Shown here: positions 1 through 10,173 of the stretch, in pieces | Layout of the letters: each line of letters starts with the position of its first letter | How positions within the stretch are numbered: the stretch's first letter is position 1 | Position numbers and translations under genes: made by a program | From: Roseburia sp. | Lineage (GTDB): Bacteria > Bacillota > Clostridia > Lachnospirales > Lachnospiraceae | DNA: 64,000 nucleotides | Assembly: GCA_023662875.1 (NCBI GenBank) | Contig: JAMPIG010000003.1 | Span: forward strand, 30,460-94,459 | Direction of reading: 5' to 3' | The notes under the pieces: generated by a model | Told to the model about the DNA's origin: nothing | The model's database searches: none | What the model saw: the letters and a program-made list of their open reading frames with translations, nothing else

Positions 1-841
1 ACCTTTGGCTGGATGGAGCCCACATAGCCCAGGTAATAGGTCACCCCTGCCAGTCCGCCCAGCACGCCGGAAATCGTCATGGAGACCACCATGCATCTCC
101 CCACCCGGATACCGGCGTATTTTGCGGCGCTCCTGGAGCAGCCTACCGCCTTCAGCTCATACCCCAGCCTCGTCTTCTCAAAGAGGAACCAGACCGCCGC
201 CACCGCAAGCAGCGCCAGCAGAATCCCCAGCGGGATATCCAGCTTCAAATTCCCGATCAGCGTATCCATAAACGTCAGCCGGGATGCCGCGGAAATCTCG
301 ATCGACTGCCGGGATACCGGATCCACAAAGCAGGTATTGATAAAGAAGCTCACCACATACTGGATGATATAATTCAACATAATGGAGGATACCACCTCAT
401 TGATATTGAAGCGGTACTTCAGAAAACCGATCAACGCCCCCACCAGTCCGCCGACCGCCATACCGATCAGGATAACTAGCGGCTTCGCCAGTACCGCGCC
501 CAGGCCGCTGTAGCCGACAAGCGCCGTAGCGGTAAAGCCCGCCGCCAGCATCTGCCCCGATACGCCGATATTAAAGAGTCCGGCCCGCATGGCAACCGCC
601 ACAGCCAGCGCCGCAAAAATCATGGGGGTAAAGTAATTGACGTAGCTGAAAAAGTCCGTCAGCATACTCTTATAATTCGCATAGGACGCCTTCGGGGCAA
701 GCCCGCTCCCCTGCAGCAGCGCGTAATACGCCCGAAAAGGATTGCTGCCGGTCAGCGCGATGATCACCCCGCCCGCCACAAGGCTGCACAAGATAGCAAA
801 GAGGGGAACCTTTACCGTATTCCAGAATTTCTTCCCTTTTT

Positions 842-845
<4 letters not shown>
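1..845 (-). CDS. ABC transporter permease, BmpA-type nucleoside/simple-sugar family (3' part cut by window edge)
   Basis: Membrane permease of a BmpA-type importer, which takes up nucleosides or simple sugars. The frame is open from the ATG at 845 to base 1, so about 281 residues are present and the C-terminus lies outside the window. It opens with a short basic stretch and a hydrophobic segment, and further hydrophobic segments follow (for example near residues 70-110 and 115-160). The stretch reading RAGLFNIGVSGQM is typical of this permease family (B. subtilis NupP/YufP-like). Its start overlaps the stop of the ATPase gene by four bases (ATGA), indicating translational coupling and one operon. 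A second permease gene usually follows, beyond the edge. Family is fairly sure; substrate is not readable from the sequence. Confidence 0.88.
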
Positions 846-2398
<1,553 letters not shown>

Positions 2399-2452
2399 AC
2401 CAGTCCTCCATCTCCTGCGTTTTCTCTAAGCTGCGTTACACATATTTAGAAG

Positions 2453-2485
2453 AAAAAGAGGTGCTATGCCGGCACCTCTTTTTTT
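2453..2485 (-). terminator. hairpin terminator between lipoprotein and ATPase genes
   Basis: Twelve-base perfect stem, 2453-2464 paired with 2472-2483, with a seven-base loop. On the minus strand the stem begins with A5 and ends in T5, so it resembles an intrinsic terminator. It sits 25 bases past the lipoprotein stop and about 55 bases before the ATPase start. Partial termination here would give more binding protein than ATPase, a common arrangement in such operons (inference). Confidence 0.75.
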
Positions 2486-2509
2486 ATTCCGCAATACAAT
2501 CCCTTCTCT

Positions 2510-3619
2510 TTACCAGGTAAAGGTCTCGGGGGTAATTCCGTTAAAGTTCGCCGCGGGAACGATCTTTCCTGCCTTCAGGTCAGCCTGTGCCGCATCGATC
2601 TTCGCGATCGCGTCCGCAGTCAGCTGGCATCTTCCCTCCGCGCTTACATAGCCGGTAGAATCGGTAGCTGCGGTCAGGGTTACGTTCTGACCCTTAAACG
2701 TACCGTTCTTTACCTCGTTCAGCGCATTGTAAACCGTGTCGTGCATAACCTTCAGCCCGCTGGTCAAAACAACATTACCGCTTCCGTTTGCACCGTCGTC
2801 GTACTGGTCAACGTCGCATCCGATCACCTTTACGCCGTCAGCCTCTTTCGCAGCGGTAAACACACCGTTTCCGGAAGCTCCCGCAGCCACGAAGATAATG
2901 TCGCAGCCCTCCGCGATCAGCGCGTTGCCGATTACCTTGCCGGTAGCCTCATCCGAGAAATCTCCCACATAGTTGCCGCCTACGTTCGCGCCTGTTACAT
3001 CTGTCCCCGCATAGGAAGGGAGCTCAACGATCTCCACGTTCAGGCCTTCCGTCGCGTTCGCGTAAAGGACGCCGCACTCAAAGCCGTACTGATAGTTTAC
3101 GTTGGAGGGATAAGCGATACCGTTTACCACGGCAACCTTGCCGCTGGCGGTGGAGAGCGCCGCCGCCATGCCCGCGTAAAAACCGCTCTCCTGCTCCGCG
3201 TACAGAGCTGCGTAAACGTTGTCGATCACCTCGTCCCCGTCGGGCCAGGTGTCAATCAGAACAAACTTGGTATCCGGGTTTTCCTTTGCCGTCGCGCCGA
3301 TTCCCGCAAACTGGAAGCCGCAGCATACGATCACGTCGTAATCCGCCACGATCTCCGCTACCGCCTGCGCGCAGGCGGAAGTATCGCCGGTCTCCTCGCG
3401 GATCGGGGTGACGGTCGCGTCAGCGTTTTCCTCGATAAACTTCAGGATTCCATTATAGTTATCCTGATTAAAAGAACCGTCGTCCACGCCGGAGGGACTG
3501 GATACGATCGCAATCTTCAGTCCGTCGCCTCCCGACGTATTGCCTGCAGGCGCGCCGCCGCAGGCCGCCAGCGAAAACGTCATAACGCACGCCAGCACAA
3601 GAGCCAATAATTTCTTCAT
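2510..3619 (-). CDS. BMP family lipoprotein, substrate-binding component of ABC importer
   Basis: Extracellular solute-binding lipoprotein of the BMP (basic membrane protein, PnrA/NupN/Med) family, which typically binds purine nucleosides. It is 369 residues. The N-terminus is a lipoprotein signal with lipobox LAAC, cysteine at residue 20, followed by a Gly/Ser/Asn-rich tether. The mature part opens with a strand and a loop containing DDGSFNQ, which matches the ligand-loop text of the family, and has repeated alpha/beta stretches such as DVIVCCGFQF. The start at 3619 has a clear AGGAGGA ribosome site, and a promoter lies about 55 bases further upstream. First gene of the transporter operon. 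Confidence 0.93.
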   Translation of the reverse strand: MKKLLALVLACVMTFSLAACGGAPAGNTSGGDGLKIAIVSSPSGVDDGSFNQDNYNGILKFIEENADATVTPIREETGDTSACAQAVAEIVADYDVIVCCGFQFAGIGATAKENPDTKFVLIDTWPDGDEVIDNVYAALYAEQESGFYAGMAAALSTASGKVAVVNGIAYPSNVNYQYGFECGVLYANATEGLNVEIVELPSYAGTDVTGANVGGNYVGDFSDEATGKVIGNALIAEGCDIIFVAAGASGNGVFTAAKEADGVKVIGCDVDQYDDGANGSGNVVLTSGLKVMHDTVYNALNEVKNGTFKGQNVTLTAATDSTGYVSAEGRCQLTADAIAKIDAAQADLKAGKIVPAANFNGITPETFTW

Positions 3620-3670
3620 AATTCATCCTCCTGTCTTTTGACAAAAATTGATATGACCTGATACAAGGGT

Positions 3671-3699
3671 AATATAGCATCACTTCAAACAAAATTCAA
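3671..3699 (-). promoter_or_regulatory. sigma-A-type promoter for the BMP lipoprotein operon
   Basis: Minus strand -35 TTGAAT (3694-3699), 17-base spacer, -10 TATATT (3671-3676), about 50 bases before the lipoprotein start. Both hexamers match consensus in at least four positions and spacing is optimal. Confidence 0.7.
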
Positions 3700-3708
3700 C
3701 AAAAATTT

Positions 3709-4635
3709 TTATTTTTTCTCCCTTTCGGTAAAATTTCCGCCTGTTTTTCGATCCGTCCCGACAGTCGTTCCCTGCGATTCCCGCAGATGAACATCCATCT
3801 GGGGATAAGGGATTTCGATTCCGGCCCTGTCAAGCGCCAGCTTACAGTTCTCCGCAATCCGCCATTTTCCCGGCCAGAAATCCGCCTGCAGAAACCAGCA
3901 CCGAACGCCCAGCCTTACCCCCGAATCGCCCAGCTCATCCACAAATACCAGCCGATCCCTGTTTTTCAGCGCCGCCTCATCCTCCTCCAACACCTGCAGA
4001 AGGACTTCCTTCGCCTTCTTCAGATCCGCCCGATACGACACGGAAACGCTGATATCCATCCTCCGCTCCGGCTGGGCGGTCATATTGACGATACTGTTGT
4101 TGGCAAGGCTGCCGTTTGGCAGGATTACCGCCTTGTTGTCAAAGGTCAGCAGTTCGGTATAGAAAATCTGAATCTCCGTTACGGTTCCCTCTTTTCCGGT
4201 CAGGCTCTCCTGAATATAATCGCCTACCTTAAAGGGCTTTAACAGCAGGATCAGCACGCCGCCAGCCAGGTTGGAAAGGCTTCCCTGCACCGCAAGGCCC
4301 ACCGCCACCCCCGCGGAACCCAGCAGGGCTACGATACTGGCGGCGTCCACCCCCAGGGAGGAAGCGATCATCAAAAGCAATAGCACATAGAGCGCCGCCT
4401 TCATAAAGGAATCCACAAACTGGACAGCGCCTACTTCCGCGCCCGCCCGCTGCATGGACTTTCGGACAATCCGGCGCACCAGCTTGATCAGCTGGACTCC
4501 CAGCAGGAAGAAAAGCGCCGCCAGCAGAACCCGGACGCTTAAGTGAAGCGCCTTTTCCGGCAGCTCCGCGAAGAACTGACGGATCACGCCGGGGTCAGGC
4601 ATCTTTTCCGCTTCGATCGTCAGCAGACCTCTCAT
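3709..4635 (-). CDS. MscS-family small-conductance mechanosensitive channel
   Basis: Channel that opens under membrane tension to release solutes during osmotic downshock. It is 308 residues, near the size of E. coli MscS (286). Hydrophobic segments occur near residues 35-55 and 80-100; the pore helix follows as a Gly/Ala-rich stretch, with GSAGVAVGLAVQGSLSN and then the basic KPFKVGDYI entry to the cytoplasmic beta domain (near residues 110-145). The beta domain carries VILPNGSL. The C-terminal tail is polar and Lys/Arg-rich. The start overlaps the glgB stop by four bases (ATGA), so translation is probably coupled to glgB, an unusual partner for a channel gene. Confidence 0.9.
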   Translation of the reverse strand: MRGLLTIEAEKMPDPGVIRQFFAELPEKALHLSVRVLLAALFFLLGVQLIKLVRRIVRKSMQRAGAEVGAVQFVDSFMKAALYVLLLLMIASSLGVDAASIVALLGSAGVAVGLAVQGSLSNLAGGVLILLLKPFKVGDYIQESLTGKEGTVTEIQIFYTELLTFDNKAVILPNGSLANNSIVNMTAQPERRMDISVSVSYRADLKKAKEVLLQVLEEDEAALKNRDRLVFVDELGDSGVRLGVRCWFLQADFWPGKWRIAENCKLALDRAGIEIPYPQMDVHLRESQGTTVGTDRKTGGNFTEREKK

Positions 4636-6932
4636 TTCCGCTTACCTGCCTTCCCGCCTGTCACGATTTTTTGTCCGCTCCCGGGCTTTTCTTTCCCCTC
4701 GCTTTTTCCTCCTTTTCCTTTCTCCGTCTCGTCCGGGATATACTTCAAAATACTCAAGGACAGCGGCGCGAGCTTCACCGTAATGCTGTCAGGCCTGTCG
4801 TCCCATTCCTTCTTCCGGGATCGCTTCGCCCTGCCGTTTACGACGCCAGTCCCGCCGTATTTTACGTCGTCCGTATTCAGAATCTCCTTATATTTGCCCG
4901 GAAGAGGTACTCCTGTCGTGATTTCCGCGGGAACACCGGCGAAATTGGCCGCCACAAGCAGCAGCTCCTCCGGCTTCTCCCCCATCCTGGCATAAGTCAG
5001 ATAGCAGTCCTGAGCAGAAATATGGTTGATCCACTGAAAGCCCTCGGGAGAATCGTCCAGACTGTGCAGAGCCGACAGGCTCCTGTACAGACCGTTCAGA
5101 TCACGGACAAGTCCGCGAACGCCCTCGTGCTCCGGCACAGAGCAAAGCTCCCACTCCACCTGCCGCCCCTCGTTCCACTCGTCAAACTCTCCCACATCCT
5201 GCCCCATGAAGAGCAGCTTCCTGCCGGGATGGGTCATCATGAAAGCGTAACTAAGACGGAGATTAGCAAACTTCTGCTCCCGGCCGCCGGGCATCTTGCC
5301 CAGCAGGGTAGCCTTTCCATGTACCACCTCGTCATGGGAAAACACCAGCATAAAACGCTCGCTGTAGGCGTAGATCATGCTGAAGGTCAGCTCGCCGTGA
5401 TGATAGCTTCGGAAATAGGGATCATAGCGGATGTACCCGAGATAATCGTTCATAAAGCCCATGTTCCACTTGTAATCAAAGCCCAGCCCTTCCTCGTCCA
5501 GAGCTCCTGTAATCCTGGGGAAGGCCGTGCTCTCCTCCGCCACGGTGATCGCTCCCGGATTCCGCTTTTTCATCACGGAATTCAGATGCTTGATCAGCTC
5601 GATCGCCTCCAGATTTTCGTTCCCGCCGTAGATATTGGGAATCCAGCCGCCGTCACCCTTTCCATAATCCAGATAAAGCATACTGGCCACAGCGTCCATG
5701 CGGATTCCGTCCGCATGGAATTTCTCCACCCAGAACAGGGCGTTGGCGATGAGATAATTGGATACCTCGGACCTGCCATAGTTATAAATCAAGGTTCCCC
5801 AGTGCGGATGAAAACCCTGTCTCGGATCCTTGTGCTCATAAAGACAGGTTCCGTCGAAGTTGGATAAGCCGTAGGAATCTCTGGGAAAATGCGCGGGAAC
5901 CCAATCCAGAATCACACCGATCCCCGCCTTATGCAGCTCGTTCACGAAATACATAAAATCCTCGGGAGAGCCATACCGGGAGGTCGGCGCATAATAACCG
6001 ATGACCTGATACCCCCAGGAGGCGTCCAGAGGATGCTCCATCACCGGCATCAGCTCCACATGGGTATAGCCCATCTCCCTGACATATGGAATCAGTTTTT
6101 CCGCGATCTGCCGGTAATTGGCATATTCCTGTCCCTCCTCCGGCTTCACGAAGGATCCCAGATACATCTCGTAAACGCTGAGGGGCGCTTCTCCCGTCTG
6201 GAAAGCGGGCCGGTTTGCGATAAACTTCTCGTCCTCCCAGCTGAATCCGTTCAGATCCGCGATCACAGAGGCCGTTTCAGGCCGCAGCTGCGCCGCGTTG
6301 CCGTAAGGATCCGCCTTCAGATAGGTCAGTCCGTTTTTCAACTTCAGCTCAAATTTATAATTCTGTCCTTCTTCCGCCCCCGGGACAAAAAGCTCGAAAA
6401 TTCCGGAATCCCAGAGCCGCCTCATCTGATGCACTCTTCCGTCCCAGCCGTTAAAGTCACCCACAACGCTGACCCGCAGGGCGGAGGGCGCCCAGACGGC
6501 GAAACAGGTTCCTTTTACGCCGTCCAGCTCCATGGGATGAGCTCCCAGCTTTTCGTAGATAGTATAGTGGATCCCGTTCTTAAATTTCTCCGTATCCTGC
6601 CTCGTAATCTGCGGTTCAAAGCGGTAAGCCTCCTCCCGCACCGCCGCAGCGCCTCCCGTCGTCACCTCATAGCGATAGGCGGGCAGATTCTTCACCGAAA
6701 ACGGCAGCAATACCGCGAAATAGCCGTCGTCGTCCGCCTTTTCCATGGGGAAACGTCCCGTTCCGTCCTTAAAGACCACATCCGCGCTCTCCTCCCCCGG
6801 AAAATAAGCCTGTACGAGGGTCTGATTTCCCGCCCTGTGCGGCCCCAGAAGGGTCTGGGGATCGTCGCACTCCGAATAGATAATCTCCTCGATCTTCGGC
6901 CAGTTCATCAGCTTATACACCTTGTTCGTCAT
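4632..6932 (-). CDS. glgB: 1,4-alpha-glucan (glycogen) branching enzyme
   Basis: Makes alpha-1,6 branches in glycogen by cutting and re-attaching alpha-1,4 chains. It is 766 residues: an N-terminal carbohydrate-binding region, a second CBM48-like domain near residues 125-215 (FAVWAPSALRVSVVGDFNGW), then a GH13 barrel. GH13 landmarks are DWVPAHFP (region I), GIRMDAVASM with nucleophile Asp near 411, AEES with acid/base Glu near 464, and FSHDEVVHGK with the third Asp near 533. After the C-terminal beta domain comes a Lys/Gly/Glu-rich tail of about 30 residues that is not part of the usual family. The start has an AAAGGAG site. The ATGA overlap places mscS directly downstream. The GlgX-like gene near 24 kb lacks active-site residues, so glgB is the only evidently active glycogen gene in view. 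Confidence 0.96.
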   Translation of the reverse strand: MTNKVYKLMNWPKIEEIIYSECDDPQTLLGPHRAGNQTLVQAYFPGEESADVVFKDGTGRFPMEKADDDGYFAVLLPFSVKNLPAYRYEVTTGGAAAVREEAYRFEPQITRQDTEKFKNGIHYTIYEKLGAHPMELDGVKGTCFAVWAPSALRVSVVGDFNGWDGRVHQMRRLWDSGIFELFVPGAEEGQNYKFELKLKNGLTYLKADPYGNAAQLRPETASVIADLNGFSWEDEKFIANRPAFQTGEAPLSVYEMYLGSFVKPEEGQEYANYRQIAEKLIPYVREMGYTHVELMPVMEHPLDASWGYQVIGYYAPTSRYGSPEDFMYFVNELHKAGIGVILDWVPAHFPRDSYGLSNFDGTCLYEHKDPRQGFHPHWGTLIYNYGRSEVSNYLIANALFWVEKFHADGIRMDAVASMLYLDYGKGDGGWIPNIYGGNENLEAIELIKHLNSVMKKRNPGAITVAEESTAFPRITGALDEEGLGFDYKWNMGFMNDYLGYIRYDPYFRSYHHGELTFSMIYAYSERFMLVFSHDEVVHGKATLLGKMPGGREQKFANLRLSYAFMMTHPGRKLLFMGQDVGEFDEWNEGRQVEWELCSVPEHEGVRGLVRDLNGLYRSLSALHSLDDSPEGFQWINHISAQDCYLTYARMGEKPEELLLVAANFAGVPAEITTGVPLPGKYKEILNTDDVKYGGTGVVNGRAKRSRKKEWDDRPDSITVKLAPLSLSILKYIPDETEKGKGGKSEGKEKPGSGQKIVTGGKAGKRK

Positions 6933-6950
6933 CCGTTTGCTCCTTTATTT

Positions 6951-6990
6951 TTTGATCTTTATGCCCCTTTGCGCGCTCCGGCGCGCATAC
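6951..6990 (-). promoter_or_regulatory. GC hairpin and GCGCGCAAAGGGG motif upstream of glgB
   Basis: Seven-base stem TGCGCGC / GCGCGCA (6970-6976 and 6981-6987) with a four-base loop, followed on the minus strand by AAAGGGGCATAAAGA, about 40 bases before the glgB start. There is no U tract, so it is not an intrinsic terminator. Similar hairpin-plus-motif text precedes the genes starting at 28712 and 47429. Function unknown. Confidence 0.4.
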
Positions 6991-7094
6991 CGCTGACAGT
7001 CATTTACGCTCTGACCATCTCTTTTTCCGTCCTGTCTATCGCGGCAGCGACGCCTGCTTTCGCTGTCTTTCCTGTCTTCTCTCCGATGTTCCGG

Positions 7095-7245
7095 CCTCCG
7101 TCAGCCGATCGAATGCAGAAAAAGCCCGCTTCGCGGCTGCGCTTCCTGTCCGTCAACTTAACAAATGCAGGAAAACCCGCTTCGCGGCTGCGCTTCCTGT
7201 CCATCAGCTTAGCGAATGCAGGAAAAGCCCGCTCCGCAGCTTCGG
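7095..7245 (-). repeat. 51-base unit in three tandem copies, copying the 3' end of the DUF1015 gene
   Basis: Units at 7095-7145, 7146-7196 and 7197 to about 7245. The last is the true 3' end of the DUF1015 gene, including its stop. The next copy retains the reading frame (51 = 17 codons) and ends in the same way, with a further TGA. The outermost copy is more diverged. Shared core text is CCCGCTTCGCGGCTGCG on the plus strand. The rest of the 271-base gap between glgB and DUF1015 shows only the hairpin at 6970 and no clear promoter. Confidence 0.85.
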
Positions 7246-8442
7246 CTCAAACCAGGTGGACTTCGGAGGCATCAGCCGTCCAGCGTCCGCGACGCGCTCC
7301 AGCTCCTCCATAGAAGTCGGATACAGCGAAAAAGCTACTTTACAGTCGGTATGTACCCTGCGCTCCAGCTCCTCCAGGCCTCGGATTCCGCCCACAAAGT
7401 CGATCCTGCCGTCCGTTCTGGGATCCTGAATCCCCAATATCGGTTCCAACAGGTAATCCTGCAGCAAAGAGACGTCCAGCCCCTTTACCGCGTCCTCCGA
7501 CCGGATTTCCTCCCTGGCCGTCAGCCGATACCAGGTATCCTCCAGATACATGCCGTAGACGCCCTTTTTCTCCGGCGAAACGGCCTGACCGCCTGCTTTT
7601 TCCAAAACAAAGCGCTCCGACACTCTCTCCAGAAACTCCTCTGCACCGTAGCCGTTCAGATCCTTTACCACCCGGTTGTAATCCAGAATCCGCAGCTCGT
7701 CATCCGGAAACAATACCGCCAGGAAATAATTGAATTCTTCCTCCCCGGTATACTCCGGGAACGCCTCCCGTCTCATCAGCCCTACCTTTACCGCCGAAGC
7801 GCAGCGATGGTGGCCGTCCGCAATATAGACCGCAGGGATCCCCGCAAAGGCCTGATAAATCGCTTCGATCGCCTCGCTGCTGTCGATGACCCAGACCCGA
7901 TGGGTGACGCCGTCCTCCGACCGAAAATCGCAGGCCGCCGGTTTTTCCTTTTCCCTCTCGACAATGTCCCGCAGCGCCTCATTCCTGCGGTAGGCCAGAA
8001 AGATAGGGCCGGTCTGCATATTGCAGGCGTCCACATGCCGGATGCGATCCTGCTCCTTGTCCGCCCGGGTATTCTCATGCTTCCTGATCTTATTGTTCAG
8101 ATAATCGTCTATAGACGCGCAGGCTGCGATCCCCGTCTGGCTTCTGCCATCCATCACCTGTTCATAAAGATAATAGCAGGGCTTCTCATCCTGCCGGAAG
8201 CTTCCCGCGGCAATCCTCTCCTGTAAAAGCCGGGCTGCCCGCTGATAAACCTGGGGCGCGTAAGTATCCACGCTGTCGTCAAGCCCCGTCTCCGCCCTGT
8301 CGATCGTCAGAAAGGAATCCGGGTTTTCTTCCACCGCCCTGCACGCCTCCTTTCGATTGTATACGTCGTAGGGCAGCGCCGCGATTCTGCTCTCCAGGCC
8401 GGGTGCCGGGCGGTATGCCGCAAAAGGTCTGATCTCAGCCAT
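7204..8442 (-). CDS. DUF1015 family protein
   Basis: Protein of the DUF1015 family (COG4198), common in clostridia and often found near serine or one-carbon genes; its function is not established. It is 412 residues from the ATG at 8442, chosen because GGAGGAAACG lies just upstream and the N-terminus MAEIRPFAAYRP matches the family; a longer upstream frame has no ribosome site. Landmarks are LPYDVYNRKEA near residue 25, IADGHHR with the family's double His near 225, and a conserved AFSLYPTSMEEL stretch near the C-terminus. No signal peptide, so cytosolic. Its 3' end is tandemly repeated downstream. The nearby serA/serC genes fit the family's usual neighbourhood. Confidence 0.88.
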   Translation of the reverse strand: MAEIRPFAAYRPAPGLESRIAALPYDVYNRKEACRAVEENPDSFLTIDRAETGLDDSVDTYAPQVYQRAARLLQERIAAGSFRQDEKPCYYLYEQVMDGRSQTGIAACASIDDYLNNKIRKHENTRADKEQDRIRHVDACNMQTGPIFLAYRRNEALRDIVEREKEKPAACDFRSEDGVTHRVWVIDSSEAIEAIYQAFAGIPAVYIADGHHRCASAVKVGLMRREAFPEYTGEEEFNYFLAVLFPDDELRILDYNRVVKDLNGYGAEEFLERVSERFVLEKAGGQAVSPEKKGVYGMYLEDTWYRLTAREEIRSEDAVKGLDVSLLQDYLLEPILGIQDPRTDGRIDFVGGIRGLEELERRVHTDCKVAFSLYPTSMEELERVADAGRLMPPKSTWFEPKLRSGLFLHSLS

Positions 8443-8567
8443 ATCGTTTCCTCCAAAATTTTCATCACAGACTGTACATCCCAATTTTTCGGTGTTATAC
8501 TAAAAACAGGACGTTTGTCTTATTGTAGCACAGTTTTATTCTGTTGAACAGAAAGGATTTCAAAAAT

Positions 8568-8852
8568 ATGACTGACGAAAACAGACAGATATTGACACGC
8601 ATAAACGCTTACGCGGAGGATAAGCTCGGAGAGATCGATCCGCAGAAGGTGCCGGTCTCAGCCCAGCTGGAGCAGCTGAAGCCTGTGATGGAGGAGATCG
8701 CCCGGGAAAAGGGAATGACGCTGGAGGAAATCTTCATCCTCTACATGGATCTCCAGAGCGAAGCCTCCTGCGCCTCCCAGCAGAAGCTGGAGGAAGGACT
8801 GCAGGATCTGAACGACGGTATCGACGGAGGTATGCCGCTGCTGTTCCGGTAA
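8568..8852 (+). CDS. small conserved-looking hypothetical protein, 94 residues
   Basis: Not recognised. The ATG at 8568 has a GAAAGGA ribosome site at 8551-8557; an upstream TTG at 8544 is a poorer choice. The protein is acidic, helical and soluble, with runs such as LEQLKPVMEEIAREKG and a Gly-rich end (DGIDGGMPLLFR). It has no membrane segment and no cysteine pair. It is transcribed alone on the plus strand between two minus-strand genes and ends before a bidirectional hairpin. A weak promoter (TTGTCT, 16 bases, TATTCT) precedes it. Codon use resembles the neighbours, which supports a real gene. Confidence 0.72.
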   Translation: MTDENRQILTRINAYAEDKLGEIDPQKVPVSAQLEQLKPVMEEIAREKGMTLEEIFILYMDLQSEASCASQQKLEEGLQDLNDGIDGGMPLLFR

Positions 8853-8870
8853 TAAAACGTCCCAAGAAGC

Positions 8871-8906
8871 AAACCAGGAGTCGATTACAATACCGGCTCC
8901 TGGTTT
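8871..8906. terminator. bidirectional hairpin between converging genes
   Basis: Ten-base perfect stem AAACCAGGAG (8871-8880) with CTCCTGGTTT (8897-8906) and a 16-base loop. It lies between the small plus-strand gene and the serA stop, so it could end transcripts from both sides. U tracts are short. Confidence 0.65.
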
Positions 8907-8913
8907 ATCGCTT

Positions 8914-10080
8914 TTATCCTTTCACAATCCTGACGCGGAACACGCCTTCGATTTTTTCCAGGTCGTTTACAATCTCGGCGTCAGGCATATCCTCCACATC
9001 CAGCAGCGTGTAAGCCACCTCGCCTCTCGACTTATTCGTCATATCGCTGATATTGATGCCCTTTCCGCCGAAGGCCGCCGTAAACTGCGTGATCATATTC
9101 GCCACATTCCTGTGAAAAATCGCCACGCGCCCCCGCTTGGTACAAATTCCCATATCGCAGGACGGATAGTTGACGCTGTTGCGGATATTGCCGTTTTCCA
9201 GATAATCCATCAATTCCTCCACCGCCATAACCGCGCAGTTGTCCTCCGACTCCTCTGTACTGGCTCCCAGATGAGGGATGACGATGCAGCCCTTCTGTCC
9301 GGCGGTAGTCGGGTTCGGGAAGTCCGACACATACCTGGCAATCTTCCCCGTACCTAAGCCTTCCAGCACATCCTTCTCATTGACCAGCAGATCTCTGGCA
9401 AAGTTCAGCAGGATGACGCCCTCCCTCATTTTCGCGATCGAAACGGCGTTGATCATACCCTTTGTCGAATCCGTCAGCGGCACATGGATCGTAATATAGT
9501 CGCAGTCCGTGTAAATATCGTCCACATTCAGAACATGCTTCACGGAACGGCTCAGATTCCAGGCTGCATTCACCGAAAGGTAAGGGTCATACCCGTAAAC
9601 CTCCATCCCCAGAGAAACCGCCGCGTTGGCTACCTTGACGCCGATCGCCCCAAGTCCGATCACGCCCAGCTTCTTTCCCATGATCTCCGATCCCGCAAAG
9701 TTCTTCTTCTCCTTTTCAGCAGCCTTGGCGATATTTTCGTCTCCCGCCGCGCTCTTCACCCACTCGATCCCGCCGACCACATCCCGGGCAGCCAGAAGCA
9801 TTCCCGCGATGACCAGCTCCTTTACGCCGTTCGCGTTTGCCCCGGGGGTATTGAATACCACAACTCCCTTCTCCGCGCACTTCTCCAGAGGAATATTGTT
9901 CACTCCCGCCCCGGCCCTGGCTACCGCCAGAAGCCTCCCGGGGATCTCCAGCTCATGCATGGAGGCGCTCCGCACCAGGACGCCGTCCGCCTCCTGAAGC
10001 TCCGCCGTAATCTGATAATTTTCACTGAAATTCCTTAATCCCACATCCGCAATGGGATTTAAACAATTGATCCTGTACAT
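8914..10080 (-). CDS. serA: D-3-phosphoglycerate dehydrogenase
   Basis: First step of serine synthesis: oxidises 3-phosphoglycerate to 3-phosphohydroxypyruvate with NAD. It is 388 residues: catalytic domain, Rossmann domain with the nucleotide loop GVIGLGAIGVKVA near 140-155, and a C-terminal ACT-like domain (GINISDMTNKSRGEVAYTLL, about 335-385). Catalytic Arg is in NFARDLL (near 231) and catalytic His in IPHLGAS (near 271). The size equals that of other clostridial short SerA proteins, which lack the long intervening domain. The start at 10080 has a GGAGAGG site. It follows serC by 93 bases, and the two probably form the end of the operon begun at leuB. Confidence 0.95.
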   Translation of the reverse strand: MYRINCLNPIADVGLRNFSENYQITAELQEADGVLVRSASMHELEIPGRLLAVARAGAGVNNIPLEKCAEKGVVVFNTPGANANGVKELVIAGMLLAARDVVGGIEWVKSAAGDENIAKAAEKEKKNFAGSEIMGKKLGVIGLGAIGVKVANAAVSLGMEVYGYDPYLSVNAAWNLSRSVKHVLNVDDIYTDCDYITIHVPLTDSTKGMINAVSIAKMREGVILLNFARDLLVNEKDVLEGLGTGKIARYVSDFPNPTTAGQKGCIVIPHLGASTEESEDNCAVMAVEELMDYLENGNIRNSVNYPSCDMGICTKRGRVAIFHRNVANMITQFTAAFGGKGINISDMTNKSRGEVAYTLLDVEDMPDAEIVNDLEKIEGVFRVRIVKG

Positions 10081-10173
10081 AGCCTCTCCTATCTGACTTA
10101 TTTCGCAATTTCTAATTCACAGACCATTTTTCCCTTCAGGGGGCGCTTCGTCAATAGCATACAGATCATGGAT

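Noticed and set aside
7004-7204. 66-codon frame with a repeated RKRSREAGF text starting at the DUF1015 stop
   Set aside because: It follows directly from the 51-base DNA repeat read in another frame. TGATG overlap could allow coupling, but no further evidence supports a protein.
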